Positions 5,525 through 6,346 of a stretch of DNA of 6,346 nucleotides are shown piece after piece; the first letter of the stretch is position 1; every line of letters starts with the position of its first letter. Source of the stretch: Desulfobacteraceae bacterium. GTDB taxonomy: Bacteria > Desulfobacterota > Desulfobacteria > Desulfobacterales > ETH-SRB1. The stretch spans positions 1-6,346 of the forward strand of contig JABMRH010000177.1 of assembly GCA_013202725.1 (NCBI GenBank), in the 5' to 3' direction. The notes under the pieces are model-generated. The model was given only the letters and a program-made list of their open reading frames with translations, ran no database searches and was not told the origin of the DNA. A program made the position numbers and the translations under genes.

Positions 5525-6346
5525 GTATTAATACTATCCTGTATGCTCTCTATCTCTTTTCTGATTCTTCTGTTACATTTTTTAAGGTCTGAAACTTTTC
5601 GGATGATGCTGCTTACAGTACTGTATGTTTTAATATTTAACAATGTACTTATGTTGTTAAGATTTTCGCCGCGTATATGGCGTAATAGATATACTGCAAT
5701 ATTCCGCGGTTCATTAAATATTCCGCGTCTTGTTTTCAACAATTCATTAAACGCCACTTCGTAATGTTCACACACTGCTGAAATGATTATATCAGATGTC
5801 GGAGCCAGGCTTTTTGATTCTGGAACCTCATTATTTTTTTTCTTAAAATAATATTTCTCTTTTATCCCTGTGATGAAACTTTCCGGACCAAAAAATGATG
5901 GAAGCTTCTTTAATGAAAAAAGCCTTGTAACCTCTTCAGAATCATCTTTCTGCATAAATTCAACAAACGGCTTCAGTCTGCCCCGTTTTTTAGGCGTTAT
6001 CATGGAAAGAATATAGTTTTTGTATAACCAGTCCCATTTCTTCGCATATGACAGATAACCTTTGTAGCTGCTCCATTCATAATCCTGGCTGTTTTTTACA
6101 ATACCTGATTTTACCGGGTTTTTATGTATATATCTCACCAGTTGCAGAAGATGACTGTCGTTACAAACAAGAATCGACTTATACCTTCCCCTGAAAAGTT
6201 GACCATCGAACCCATGTCTCCTGTTATATCTCTGGGTATAAATGCTGTTCAGATGCCTCATGCATCTTGAAATATTCCCTTCGGGTGTTTGCAGCAGAAC
6301 ATGATAATGATTTGTCATCAGACAGTATGCAGCCACATTTACATTC
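5506..6346 (-). CDS. REP-associated tyrosine transposase (Y1/HUH) with DnaA-like C-terminal domain, 5' partial
   Basis: Single-strand DNA transposase-like protein of the IS200/Y1 superfamily, RAYT type. The frame is open to the right window edge, giving 279 visible residues; the N-terminus (roughly 60 residues, including the usual first beta-strand) is missing, and the GTG at 6336 is not a true start. Seen: the HUH motif as NHYHVLL (codons around 6289-6312); LNSIYTQRYNRRHGFDGQLF and GRYKSILV, typical of this family; and VRYIHKNPVKSG, which contains the best candidate for the catalytic tyrosine. After a lysine-rich linker, residues at about 205-255 (EPRNIAVYLLRHIRGENLNN, then YSTVSSIIRKV) resemble the DnaA C-terminal DNA-binding domain; such fused tails occur in this family. 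No second IS200 gene or terminal repeats of a full insertion sequence are visible, so it is probably a domesticated or REP-type transposase. Confidence 0.9.
   Translation of the reverse strand, partial: NVNVAAYCLMTNHYHVLLQTPEGNISRCMRHLNSIYTQRYNRRHGFDGQLFRGRYKSILVCNDSHLLQLVRYIHKNPVKSGIVKNSQDYEWSSYKGYLSYAKKWDWLYKNYILSMITPKKRGRLKPFVEFMQKDDSEEVTRLFSLKKLPSFFGPESFITGIKEKYYFKKKNNEVPESKSLAPTSDIIISAVCEHYEVAFNELLKTRRGIFNEPRNIAVYLLRHIRGENLNNISTLLNIKTYSTVSSIIRKVSDLKKCNRRIRKEIESIQDSINTGQRQT

Noticed and set aside
1..6346. CRISPR array, tRNA or rRNA genes
   Set aside because: No regularly spaced direct repeats, cloverleaf sequence or rRNA-like segment was seen on reading both strands.

Overview
The window is a piece of a Gram-negative bacterial chromosome. 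An RND exporter, an RND-side flank with no detectable function, and a DnaA-tailed REP-associated (IS200/Y1-type) transposase would suit a deltaproteobacterium-like (Desulfobacterota) genome, but that placement is inference. No rRNA, tRNA or marker gene is present to fix it.

Layout. Positions 2-2839 (+) hold the last ~945 residues of an RND efflux permease whose first ~85 residues lie before the window. A 378-bp AT-rich gap without a convincing gene follows. All remaining genes are on the minus strand. Reading in their direction, from the right edge leftwards, they are: a Y1 transposase of the RAYT type with a DnaA-like C-terminal domain (5506-6346, N-terminus cut by the window edge); a ~250-bp structured non-coding stretch; a higB-higA toxin-antitoxin pair (5213-4633) with its own promoter and palindromic operator; a lipoprotein-anchored acetolactate decarboxylase (4552-3779); and a stand-alone GNAT acetyltransferase (3706-3218). 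The RND gene and the minus-strand block converge on the AT-rich gap.

Function. The RND gene is presumably the last gene of an efflux operon (adaptor and outer-membrane factor expected upstream). The higBA, budA and GNAT genes are spaced 11, 80 and 72 bp apart and could be partly co-transcribed from the higB promoter, but no metabolic link between them is visible. In particular, no acetolactate synthase is present. The combination of RAYT, toxin-antitoxin module and orphan enzymes looks like an accessory patch next to a more GC-rich, core-like transporter gene.

Most notable points: a decarboxylase family usually studied as a cytoplasmic or secreted enzyme carries a clear lipoprotein signal here; the higBA promoter -35 and -10 boxes bracket a perfect palindrome and predict an almost leaderless mRNA; and the RAYT stop codon sits inside a perfect 7-bp inverted repeat followed by a T-rich tract. 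I did not find a clearly new defence or mobile system.
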